Below, in pieces: positions 31,764 to 38,327 of a stretch of 38,327 nucleotides of DNA. The position numbers were made by a program, and so were the translations under genes. Source of the DNA: an uncultured Porphyromonadaceae bacterium (GTDB taxonomy: Bacteria > Bacteroidota > Bacteroidia > Bacteroidales > Muribaculaceae); the NCBI GenBank assembly GCA_947176585.1, contig CAMWRI010000008.1, positions 1 to 38,327 of the forward strand. Direction: 5' to 3'. Under the pieces are notes generated by a model. That model ran no database searches and was not told where the DNA came from. It saw only the letters and a program-made list of their open reading frames with translations. Positions within the stretch are counted from its first letter, which is position 1. Every line of letters starts with the position of its first letter.

Positions 31764-33466
31764 AAAAGACCGCATACATCCTGCTCTTTGCCGCAGCATC
31801 GGCATCGGCACAGAACCTGAGCACCGAAATCACCGTGGACCGCACCGTGGTGCCGGCAGAGCGCGCCGCCGCGCGACCCGCATCGGTGCATCCATCGATC
31901 GCATCGGCGGCCATCGAGCCCGTGCGCCTCGACATGGCCGAATACACAGGCTCGGGCACAGTCACGCGCTCGGCATCCGTTCTGGCTCCAGCAGCATGGG
32001 CAGATACTTTCGCCCTATCGCCCTACCGCGGCTACGCCTCGCTGGGATATTTCCCGGTCTATAACCTCGCTTTCTCGGCCGGCTACGACATCCTGCGCAC
32101 CCACGACACACGCCTGGGCTTGTGGGGGCAATTCGACGGCACATCCTACAAAGACCCGAACTGCAACGGCTTCCCCGAAAAGATCGGATATAATATTGGC
32201 ACGGTGGGAGCCAACTTCGACCACCGCTTCGGCCACAAAGGCGTGCTCACCACATCCGCATCCTACGGTTTCGGCGGAATCACATCGCCGGTGGGCGACC
32301 CGTACCGCTCGCTGGGCATGGCCGACGTGGACGTGGCATGGTATGGCCGCGCGGGACGCATAGGTTATCACGCAGATGCTTTCCTGCACACATTCAGCTT
32401 CTCGCCACGCAAACTTATCGACGGAACAGGAGCTCGCCCTGACGGCACAGAGCTGCGCTACGGCCTCTCGGCCGGCGTGATCGGTCGCATAGGCAACGGC
32501 CTCAATCACAGCCGCCTGGGCCTCGAGATAAAGGCCGACATGCTCGCGCGGCCTGCGGTGCCAGCCGGCGACTATATAAATCAGATATACCCTGCGAGCA
32601 CCATAGGCCTAATCACGGCCACGCCCTACTATGCCTTCGGCGGCTCCACCGGCGCCGCAATGCGTCTGGGTGCCCGCGTGGATATTTCCACCGGCGGCGA
32701 GGGCAAGACGCTCCACATCGCCCCGGACGTGATGCTCAGCTACAACGCGCGCGCATTCTCCATATATGCCCGTGCCGGAGGCGGCGAGGTGCTCAACACC
32801 AATCGATCGCTTTTTGAAATCACGCCTTTCGCCCCCACGGGAATGCGTACGGGACGCAGCCACGTGCCCGTGACTGTAGACGCCGGAGTCAACATCGGCC
32901 CCTTTGCCGGCGCATCATTTGAAGTATTCGCAGGCTGGGCAAAGGCAAACGACTGGCTGATGCCTTTCGGCTACTATTATTCCGAGAGCGGCGCTGCGCC
33001 CTACAGTCCGTCAGGCTGCGAGTTCGTGGCCGTAGACCTGAGCGGCGTGCGTGCCGGCATCCGCGCGGCCTACGACTGGCGCGACGTCGTGAGCGTGAGT
33101 GCATCGGCCGAATTCGCTCCCGGCAGCGGCAAAGGAGCCTGGTATCTCTGGCGCGATCGTGCCAAGACTGTGGTGAAGGCGGATGCTGCCGTGCGCCCCA
33201 TCGACCGTCTGGAACTCAAGGCATCCTATGAGCTCCGCTCCGGAAGACGCTCGCAAAGTAGCTTAAGCACCAATGAAGGCTCCAAGTGGCTGACCCTCGA
33301 CATGAAGAGCGTGAGCAACCTCAGTTTCGGCGCGCGCTACAGCATAAGCGACGCAATCGACGTATTCGCCCGGGGCGAGAATCTGCTGGGCAAACGTACG
33401 GAAATCATTCCCGGGGTGCCCTCGCAGGGTGTGCACGGGCTCGTGGGCGCCGCCTTTAAATTCTGA
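31760..33466 (+). CDS. Outer-membrane beta-barrel protein, TonB-receptor-like barrel without a plug
   Basis: A 568-aa protein. Residues 1-17 are a signal peptide (LLFAAASASA-QN). From ~80 on, the sequence alternates polar and hydrophobic residues with aromatic girdles ('YASLGYFPVYNLAFSAGYDI', 'TTSASYGFGGI'). It ends 'GLVGAAFKF' with a terminal Phe, the signal for BAM-mediated insertion. The C-terminal third resembles the barrel of TonB-dependent receptors ('DVFARGENLLGKRTEI'), but there is no plug domain or TonB box. Such barrel-only proteins sit next to TPR genes in Bacteroidales. The transported or bound ligand is unknown. Confidence 0.85.
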   Translation: MKKTAYILLFAAASASAQNLSTEITVDRTVVPAERAAARPASVHPSIASAAIEPVRLDMAEYTGSGTVTRSASVLAPAAWADTFALSPYRGYASLGYFPVYNLAFSAGYDILRTHDTRLGLWGQFDGTSYKDPNCNGFPEKIGYNIGTVGANFDHRFGHKGVLTTSASYGFGGITSPVGDPYRSLGMADVDVAWYGRAGRIGYHADAFLHTFSFSPRKLIDGTGARPDGTELRYGLSAGVIGRIGNGLNHSRLGLEIKADMLARPAVPAGDYINQIYPASTIGLITATPYYAFGGSTGAAMRLGARVDISTGGEGKTLHIAPDVMLSYNARAFSIYARAGGGEVLNTNRSLFEITPFAPTGMRTGRSHVPVTVDAGVNIGPFAGASFEVFAGWAKANDWLMPFGYYYSESGAAPYSPSGCEFVAVDLSGVRAGIRAAYDWRDVVSVSASAEFAPGSGKGAWYLWRDRAKTVVKADAAVRPIDRLELKASYELRSGRRSQSSLSTNEGSKWLTLDMKSVSNLSFGARYSISDAIDVFARGENLLGKRTEIIPGVPSQGVHGLVGAAFKF

Positions 33467-33472
33467 TTTCAG

Positions 33473-34207
33473 ATGTTCAACTTTTTCAGTAAAAAAGAAA
33501 CGCCGCGGCTGTGGTTCAGCACCGATATCCACTGCCACGTGCTCCCCGGCATCGACGACGGCTCGGCATCCGTTGAGGAGTCGATGCAGCTGATAGAGCG
33601 CATGCAGAGCTGGGGAATATCGCGCATATTCGCCTCGCCGCACGTGACACGCACCACCTTCGAAAATACTCCGGAGACAATAGCCGCCGCACGGGAGGCC
33701 CTGCAGGGCGCACTCGACGCCGCCGGCAATACCCTCGTGCTCTCCAACTCGGCCGAGTACCGCCTGGACGACCTCTTCGACGAGCACCGCAGCCGCGGAA
33801 CACTCCTCACCCTCCCGGGCAACCGCCTGCTCATCGAAAATTCGTTCATGCAGGAGCGCATGGATATCGAGCAACTGATATTCGACCTGCAGATGGCCGG
33901 CTACGTGCCCATACTCGTGCACCCCGAGCGCTACCACTACTACCGTACTGCGCCCAAACGCTACCGCACCCTTCACGATGCCGGCGCACGGTTCCAGATC
34001 AATCTGCTGAGCCTCGCGGGCCATTACGGGAAAGACGAGAAACGCAGCGCCGAACTCCTGATAGAGCAAGGACTGGTGGACTACGTGGGTACCGATCTGC
34101 ACCACGCACCGCACGCCGACAGTATCGAGGCCTATCTGGGGTCCCGTGACTTCCGCCACCATGCCGCCGCACTGCAAAACACAATAAAGAACGATGCGAT
34201 ACGCTGA
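33473..34207 (+). CDS. CpsB/CapC-type PHP tyrosine-protein phosphatase
   Basis: A 244-aa cytoplasmic PHP-fold enzyme. Metal ligands are visible in 'TDIHCHVLPGIDDGS' (H20, H22), 'ASPHVT', 'ILVHPERYHYY' and 'VGTDLHHAPH'. In capsule systems this family (CpsB, YwqE) dephosphorylates the tyrosine kinase that controls polysaccharide export. No kinase or Wzz gene lies in the window, but a polyprenyl-phosphate sugar transferase is two genes downstream. It starts 6 bp after the barrel gene and overlaps the next gene by 14 bp. Confidence 0.93.
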   Translation: MFNFFSKKETPRLWFSTDIHCHVLPGIDDGSASVEESMQLIERMQSWGISRIFASPHVTRTTFENTPETIAAAREALQGALDAAGNTLVLSNSAEYRLDDLFDEHRSRGTLLTLPGNRLLIENSFMQERMDIEQLIFDLQMAGYVPILVHPERYHYYRTAPKRYRTLHDAGARFQINLLSLAGHYGKDEKRSAELLIEQGLVDYVGTDLHHAPHADSIEAYLGSRDFRHHAAALQNTIKNDAIR

Positions 34208-34769
34208 CCTTGCACCAAAAATCATCTCAGCCGCCGAAGCGGCAGCCGTGTTTGCCCGCGGCGGCGTGATCGCCTACCCCACCGAGACCGTGTGGGGCAT
34301 AGGCTGCGACGCCACGCGCAGCGACGCCGTGCGACGCATCTTCGAAATCAAGCACCGCGCCGAGGCCAAGGCTCTCATCACTCTTGTGCAGAATATAGCG
34401 ATGCTCGAGCGCTGGGTGGACGATATCCCCGAGGTGGGCTACCAACTGCTTGAGGCCGCCGTGCATCCACTGACCATCGTGTACGACTCTCCGCGCGGCC
34501 TCGCGCCGGAGCTGCTGGCTCCCGACGGCTCTGCCGGAGTGCGCGTGGTGCCTCTGCCGCTGTTCGGCAGCTGGCACAAGCCCATAGTTTCCACATCGGC
34601 CAACATCAGCGGACAGCCTGCGCCGCGGCGCATCGAGGAGCTCTCGCCCGAGATAGTGGATGCCGTTGATGCCATAGTGGATCCACGCGACGCTCCTGCC
34701 GCCGCCGGACGGCCATCCACAGTGATCAAGCTATCGGCCGGAGGCCTGTTCAAGATTCTGCGCCCATGA
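34194..34769 (+). CDS. tsaC: L-threonylcarbamoyladenylate synthase (YrdC/Sua5 family)
   Basis: A 191-aa protein. It makes threonylcarbamoyl-AMP from threonine, bicarbonate and ATP for the t6A37 modification of ANN-decoding tRNAs. Signature pieces are 'GGVIAYPTETVWGIGCDA', 'IKHRAEAKALITLV' (KxR motif) and 'VSTSANISGQP' (SxN motif). Length fits the short TsaC form without the Sua5 domain. It overlaps the phosphatase by 14 bp and the sugar transferase by 4 bp, so a housekeeping tRNA gene is translated within an envelope operon. Confidence 0.95.
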   Translation: MRYADLAPKIISAAEAAAVFARGGVIAYPTETVWGIGCDATRSDAVRRIFEIKHRAEAKALITLVQNIAMLERWVDDIPEVGYQLLEAAVHPLTIVYDSPRGLAPELLAPDGSAGVRVVPLPLFGSWHKPIVSTSANISGQPAPRRIEELSPEIVDAVDAIVDPRDAPAAAGRPSTVIKLSAGGLFKILRP

Positions 34770-36139
34770 CCACTACCACACGCCTGCGGCTACGCTACGC
34801 GCTCAGCGATTATCTGCTCCTGAACCTGGGATGGTGCATCTTCAATCTGGTGCGCTACCGCTCGCTGCCGGTGGACTGGCCCGGTACGGCCAGCTTCATG
34901 CTCTCCGGCACGGTGCTTCTGGGGCAGCTGCTCGTGCCGCTGCTGGGCGTGGGTCTATACGTGGTATCAGGCTATTACAACCTGCCGCGCAACAAGAGTC
35001 GTGTGGACAACGTGCTCAACACCGCGGCCGTATCAGCCGTGGCAGCCCTGGGCATCTACTTCGCCGTGCTCGTGAACGACGACATCCCCGAACGCCTGCT
35101 CAACTATCAGCTGCTGGCCATCCTGTGGCTCCTGCTTGCAGTGCCGGTATATGCCGGGCGCCACATCATCACGGCGCGCGACAAACGGCGCCTGCTGGCG
35201 GGAGGGGCTATCCCCGCCGCCATAGTGGTGGGCTGCGGCGAGAGGGCCCGAGAGGTGGCGCGGCGCACACAGCGGCGCACAGCGGGCAATTCGTTCCGCG
35301 TGGTGGCGTTTGCCGGCAGCGGCGAGGGATGCATCGACCTGGACCGTGCCGAGGCCATGGTGCGCGACGGGGAGGTGAGAGATATCATCGTGGCCGACGA
35401 GCATGCATCCATTCCGGCCCTGCTGGGACGCTTCGTGCCCCTGGGCTGCAACCTTTACATGCCGGCCGACTCCGCCAACGTGCTCACCCACCGGCCGCGC
35501 GTGCTCTCGGTGGTGAACGAGCCACTCATCAACATCAGCGCCCCCGGAATGAGCCCTGCCACAACAAATCTCAAGCGCCTGGGCGATGCCGCGGTGAGCG
35601 CCGTGGCCATGATCGTGCTGCTGCCCGTCTACGCCGCCATAGCCGCCGCCGTGAAGATCGACTCGCGCGGCCCGGTGCTCTACCGCCAGGAACGCGTGGG
35701 GCTGCACGGACGCATCTTCCGCATCATAAAGTTCCGCAGCATGCGCCCCGATGCAGAGGCCTCGGGACCGTGCCTGAGCAGCGACGGCGACCCGCGTATC
35801 ACCCGCGTGGGCGCTTTCCTGCGCAAATACCGCCTGGACGAGCTGCCCCAGCTCTGGAACGTGCTCATGGGGCAGATGAGCATAGTGGGCCCGCGCCCCG
35901 AGCGGCCCCACTTCGAACGCCTCATAGCCGAGCGCGCCCCGGAGATGGCCCTGCTCCACACGGTGCGCCCCGGCATCACATCGTGGGGCATCGTCAAATA
36001 CGGCTACGCACGCAACGTCGACGAAATGGTGGAACGCCTGCCCTACGACATCCTCTACGTGGAAAACGCGTCGCTGGGCCTCGACATGCGTATTCTTCTT
36101 CACACCATCAACACCGTAATCACCGGAAAAGGCATATGA
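34766..36139 (+). CDS. Polyprenyl-phosphate sugar-1-phosphate transferase (WbaP/WcaJ type)
   Basis: A 457-aa membrane protein. Four N-terminal hydrophobic helices (~12-135) precede a Rossmann-like middle domain (~145-250, '[18 protein letters not shown]'). A further helix (~275) leads to the catalytic bacterial sugar transferase domain: '[22 protein letters not shown]', '[19 protein letters not shown]' (DE pair), 'IVGPRPERP'. It moves a hexose-1-phosphate from a UDP-sugar to undecaprenyl phosphate, the first step of capsule, exopolysaccharide or O-glycan synthesis. The sugar is not predictable. It overlaps tsaC and the ClC gene by 4 bp each. Confidence 0.93.
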   Translation: MTTTTRLRLRYALSDYLLLNLGWCIFNLVRYRSLPVDWPGTASFMLSGTVLLGQLLVPLLGVGLYVVSGYYNLPRNKSRVDNVLNTAAVSAVAALGIYFAVLVNDDIPERLLNYQLLAILWLLLAVPVYAGRHIITARDKRRLLAGGAIPAAIVVGCGERAREVARRTQRRTAGNSFRVVAFAGSGEGCIDLDRAEAMVRDGEVRDIIVADEHASIPALLGRFVPLGCNLYMPADSANVLTHRPRVLSVVNEPLINISAPGMSPATTNLKRLGDAAVSAVAMIVLLPVYAAIAAAVKIDSRGPVLYRQERVGLHGRIFRIIKFRSMRPDAEASGPCLSSDGDPRITRVGAFLRKYRLDELPQLWNVLMGQMSIVGPRPERPHFERLIAERAPEMALLHTVRPGITSWGIVKYGYARNVDEMVERLPYDILYVENASLGLDMRILLHTINTVITGKGI

Positions 36140-38010
36140 CCACCACATCACAACCGCAGGGAGCCGACAGCTACGGACTCACCGACGATGACGAGGAACT
36201 GGGAGCAGGCGCTCCCCCCGAGACTGACTGCCACGGCCTCCACGCAGCCCTCATGCGCTTCATCCAATGGCGCGAGCGCCACATCAAGGAGAAGAACTTC
36301 GTGCTGGTGCTGGCTCTCTTCGTGGGTATCTTCGCAGGCCTGGCCGCGATGGTGCTCAAATGGCTCATCCACACCATAAGCGGACTGCTCACCACCCATA
36401 TCAATATCGCACGTGGCAACTATCTCTACATCCTGCTGCCGGCCATAGGCGTGGTGCTGGCCGCCCTCTACGTGCGCTATGTGGTGAAGGACAACATCAG
36501 CCACGGCGTCACCCGCGTGCTCTATGCCATTTCGCAGAACAAGAGCCGCCTCAAGCGCCACAACATCTACACCTCGGTGGTGGCATCGTCCGTGACCATA
36601 GGATTCGGCGGATCGGTGGGTGCCGAGGGCCCCATCGTCTACACCGGCGCCGCCATAGGCTCCAACCTGGGCTCGATGTTCCGCCTCTCTCCGCGCATCC
36701 TGATGATACTCGTGGGATGCGGCGCCGCCGCGGGCATCGCAGGCATCTTCAAGGCCCCCATCGCAGGCATGCTTTTCACGCTCGAGGTGCTGATGCTCGA
36801 CCTCACCACCGTGAGCGTGATGCCCCTGCTCATCGCCTCCATCACCTCCGCCACCATCGCCTATGCCTACACGGGCTACGACTTCGAGTTCTTCTTCGTG
36901 CAGAGCGATGAATTCCATGTGGCCAAGATTCCCTTCGCCATCGTGCTGGGAGTGGTGTGCGGCATGGTTTCGCTCTACTTCACCCGCGCCATGAACATGA
37001 TGGAGACCTTCTTCAGCCGCTTCCGCAACCGCTGGCTGCGCACGGCCGCCGGCTGCACCATCCTCTCGGGGCTGGTGTTTCTTCTGCCGCCGCTCTATGG
37101 CGAGGGCTACGGCTCCATCAACTGCCTGCTCAACGGCGATCCCTCGTCGATCGTGAACGGCTCCATATTTTATGGCGAAGGCAACGAAACGTGGTTCATC
37201 GTGCTCTTCATAGGCATAATCATCCTGGCCAAGTCTTTCGCCACCTCGGCCACCAACGGCGCCGGAGGCGTGGGCGGCACATTCGCGCCATCGCTCTACG
37301 TGGGATGCATGACGGGCTTCCTCTTTGCATTCGTGGCCAATATGATTGGCTTCGACACGGTGCTCAGCACCAAAAACTTCGCCCTCATCGGTATGGCCGG
37401 CGTGATGGCCGGCGTGATGCACGCCCCGCTGATGGCGATCTTCCTCACCGCCGAACTCACCGGTGGCTACGACCTGTTTCTGCCCCTGCTGGTGGTGAGC
37501 ACCATCGCCTACGGCACAATAAAATTTTTCGAGCCATACAGTATCTACACCATGCGACTGGCCAAGCGCGGCGAACTGCTCACCCACCACAAGGACAAAG
37601 CCGTGCTCACACTGCTTAAGATCGACAACGTGATAGAAACCGACTTCCTTAGCGTGCGCCCAGAGATGTCGCTCAAAGATATGGTCGACACTATCGCCCG
37701 CAGTTCCCGCAATCTCTTCCCCGTAGTGGACGGCGAGGGCAAGCTCAAGGGCATCGTGGTGCTCGACGAGATACGCAACATCATGTTCCGCCCCGACCTG
37801 TACCGCAAGATGTACGTGAGCAAATTCATGTCGATGCCGCCGGCGCGCATCGAGGTGGGTATGAGTATGGACCGCGTGATGAAGATTTTCGACGACACCG
37901 GTGCCTGGAATCTACCCGTGGTGGATAATGGCCGCTACGTGGGTTTCGTGAGCAAAAGCAAGATCTTCACCTCCTACCGCCGCGTGCTGCGCCACTTCAG
38001 CGAAGACTGA
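36136..38010 (+). CDS. ClC-family chloride channel/transporter with CBS pair
   Basis: A 624-aa protein. The ATG at 36136 overlaps the sugar transferase stop; the track ORF from 34831 is only an open shadow frame upstream. An acidic N-terminal tail (~1-50) precedes ~10 hydrophobic segments. Gating glutamate E164 lies in 'GGSVGAEGPIV', and 'GTFAPSLYVG' and 'EPYSIYTMR' supply the other pore parts. In the GSGIP position the protein reads SHGVT (122-126). After 'LFTLE' (E217) comes V218, where the proton-pathway glutamate of transporters such as CLC-ec1 (E203) would sit. Two CBS domains (~505-620) may sense nucleotides. Whether it acts as channel or exchanger is open. It is the last gene of the envelope operon. 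Confidence 0.92.
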   Translation: MTTTSQPQGADSYGLTDDDEELGAGAPPETDCHGLHAALMRFIQWRERHIKEKNFVLVLALFVGIFAGLAAMVLKWLIHTISGLLTTHINIARGNYLYILLPAIGVVLAALYVRYVVKDNISHGVTRVLYAISQNKSRLKRHNIYTSVVASSVTIGFGGSVGAEGPIVYTGAAIGSNLGSMFRLSPRILMILVGCGAAAGIAGIFKAPIAGMLFTLEVLMLDLTTVSVMPLLIASITSATIAYAYTGYDFEFFFVQSDEFHVAKIPFAIVLGVVCGMVSLYFTRAMNMMETFFSRFRNRWLRTAAGCTILSGLVFLLPPLYGEGYGSINCLLNGDPSSIVNGSIFYGEGNETWFIVLFIGIIILAKSFATSATNGAGGVGGTFAPSLYVGCMTGFLFAFVANMIGFDTVLSTKNFALIGMAGVMAGVMHAPLMAIFLTAELTGGYDLFLPLLVVSTIAYGTIKFFEPYSIYTMRLAKRGELLTHHKDKAVLTLLKIDNVIETDFLSVRPEMSLKDMVDTIARSSRNLFPVVDGEGKLKGIVVLDEIRNIMFRPDLYRKMYVSKFMSMPPARIEVGMSMDRVMKIFDDTGAWNLPVVDNGRYVGFVSKSKIFTSYRRVLRHFSED

Positions 38011-38327
38011 ACGCAGTCCCGGGCGGTGCCGGCTTATTCACAATTTTCTTTGCACCTCGGCGGTTGCCCATCAAGCTGAAGGTTGAGGTCGGGAAAAGAG
38101 AAGTCCAGAACTTGCTAAATTGTTGTTTACAACCAATCTCGGCTGCGTTCGGCATAGGTGGAGCAAGCTCCCCTCTGCTCTCACTGGCACGAGAAGTTTC
38201 AGCGAAGTTATGGACCTTATGAAGGTTGCGAAAAGACGCAGTTATCGGTGTTTCGAGAAAAGTAAGTCCAGATTTTCTTCTGTAAAAGATTTATCACATG
38301 CTTTCTTGTGGTCTGCATCATATATTG
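38011..38327. other. 317-nt terminal intergenic region with direct repeats
   Basis: No ORF of note is present. AAAAGAGAAGTCCAGA (38094-38109) recurs imperfectly as AAAAGTAAGTCCAGA (38258-38272), and TGAAGGTTG appears near both. Between them is a small perfect hairpin, GGAGCAAGCTCC (38160-38171), in a stretch whose reverse complement (encoding SRASESRGELAPPMPNAAEI-like frames) I recall as a dispersed motif in Bacteroidales genomes. The memory of that motif is uncertain. Confidence 0.45.
38094..38272. repeat. Imperfect direct-repeat pair flanking a ~150-bp segment
   Basis: The two copies are AAAAGAGAAGTCCAGA (38094-38109) and AAAAGTAAGTCCAGA (38258-38272), differing by one base change and one deletion. 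They could mark a small non-autonomous element or a dispersed intergenic repeat unit. Confidence 0.4.

Noticed and set aside
34831-36135. 435-codon N-terminal extension of the ClC ORF
   Set aside because: It runs in another frame through the sugar transferase gene, has Arg/His/Pro-rich low-complexity translation, and the ClC start overlaps the previous stop at 36136.
36148-37590. 480-aa minus-strand ORF
   Set aside because: It is antisense to the ClC gene with low-complexity His/Glu/Gly composition; a shadow.
1-38327. tRNA, rRNA, CRISPR arrays, transposases or phage genes
   Set aside because: None was recognised by eye on either strand; faint cases could be missed without a search tool.

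Overview
The window looks like chromosomal DNA of a GC-rich member of the Bacteroidales. A Muribaculaceae-like genome is my best guess, inferred from gene content and style and not proven. The pointers are several start-proximal TAnnTTTG boxes (the Bacteroidetes -7 element), Bacteroidetes families such as DUF2027-Smr, DUF4286 next to ruvC, and CpsB-type PHP phosphatases, and a high-GC core. That core is interrupted by three AT-rich patches: about 1-1370 plus 1700-2760, 12172-12951, and 26526-28690. I saw no tRNA, rRNA, CRISPR array or transposase.

Left edge (1-2985): the tail of a polymorphic toxin (probably Rhs-type) with a PD-(D/E)XK-like nuclease tip, followed by a candidate immunity gene. 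Next comes an 'orphan' Rhs cassette: a short GC-rich Rhs core stub joined to a different AT-rich tip, then a small lipoprotein that may be its immunity protein.

2986-10588: a divergent pair of transcription units. On the minus strand are a DUF2027-Smr protein and an EFR1-type flavodoxin/ferredoxin protein. On the plus strand is a four-gene chain joined by start/stop overlaps or very short gaps: a 1341-aa protein with an embedded AlbA_2 (Schlafen-like) domain, a family 2 glycosyltransferase, DUF4286, and RuvC.

10689-20257: an NhaC-type antiporter and an AT-rich orphan QueC-like PP-loop protein converge on an MscS channel gene. A ZIP metal transporter follows, and a 38-nt perfect palindrome separates it from a minus-strand pair: a secreted GH3/beta-lactamase-fold fusion and a 5'-nucleotidase. 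The 610-nt gap after that pair has no convincing gene, but carries a terminator-like hairpin and promoter-like boxes on both strands.

20868-26476: a compact plus-strand operon of glycerate kinase, SerB (serine metabolism), a patatin with a predicted outer-membrane barrel, ProC and a short SSB without the usual acidic tail. 26526-28690 is an AT-rich accessory pair: a class II Fic protein whose linker is built from a 12-bp tandem repeat, and a DUF3883 (PD-(D/E)XK-like) protein.

28785-38010: a tightly packed envelope operon of a large TPR protein, an outer-membrane barrel, a CpsB-type phosphatase, TsaC, a polyprenyl-phosphate sugar transferase and a ClC channel/transporter with CBS domains. It is preceded by repeated GATTAA(T) motifs. 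The final 317 nt are non-coding and contain direct repeats. The best candidates for novelty are the Rhs cassette array, the AlbA_2 giant protein, the Fic/DUF3883 pair, and the ClC protein with channel-like and atypical selectivity residues.
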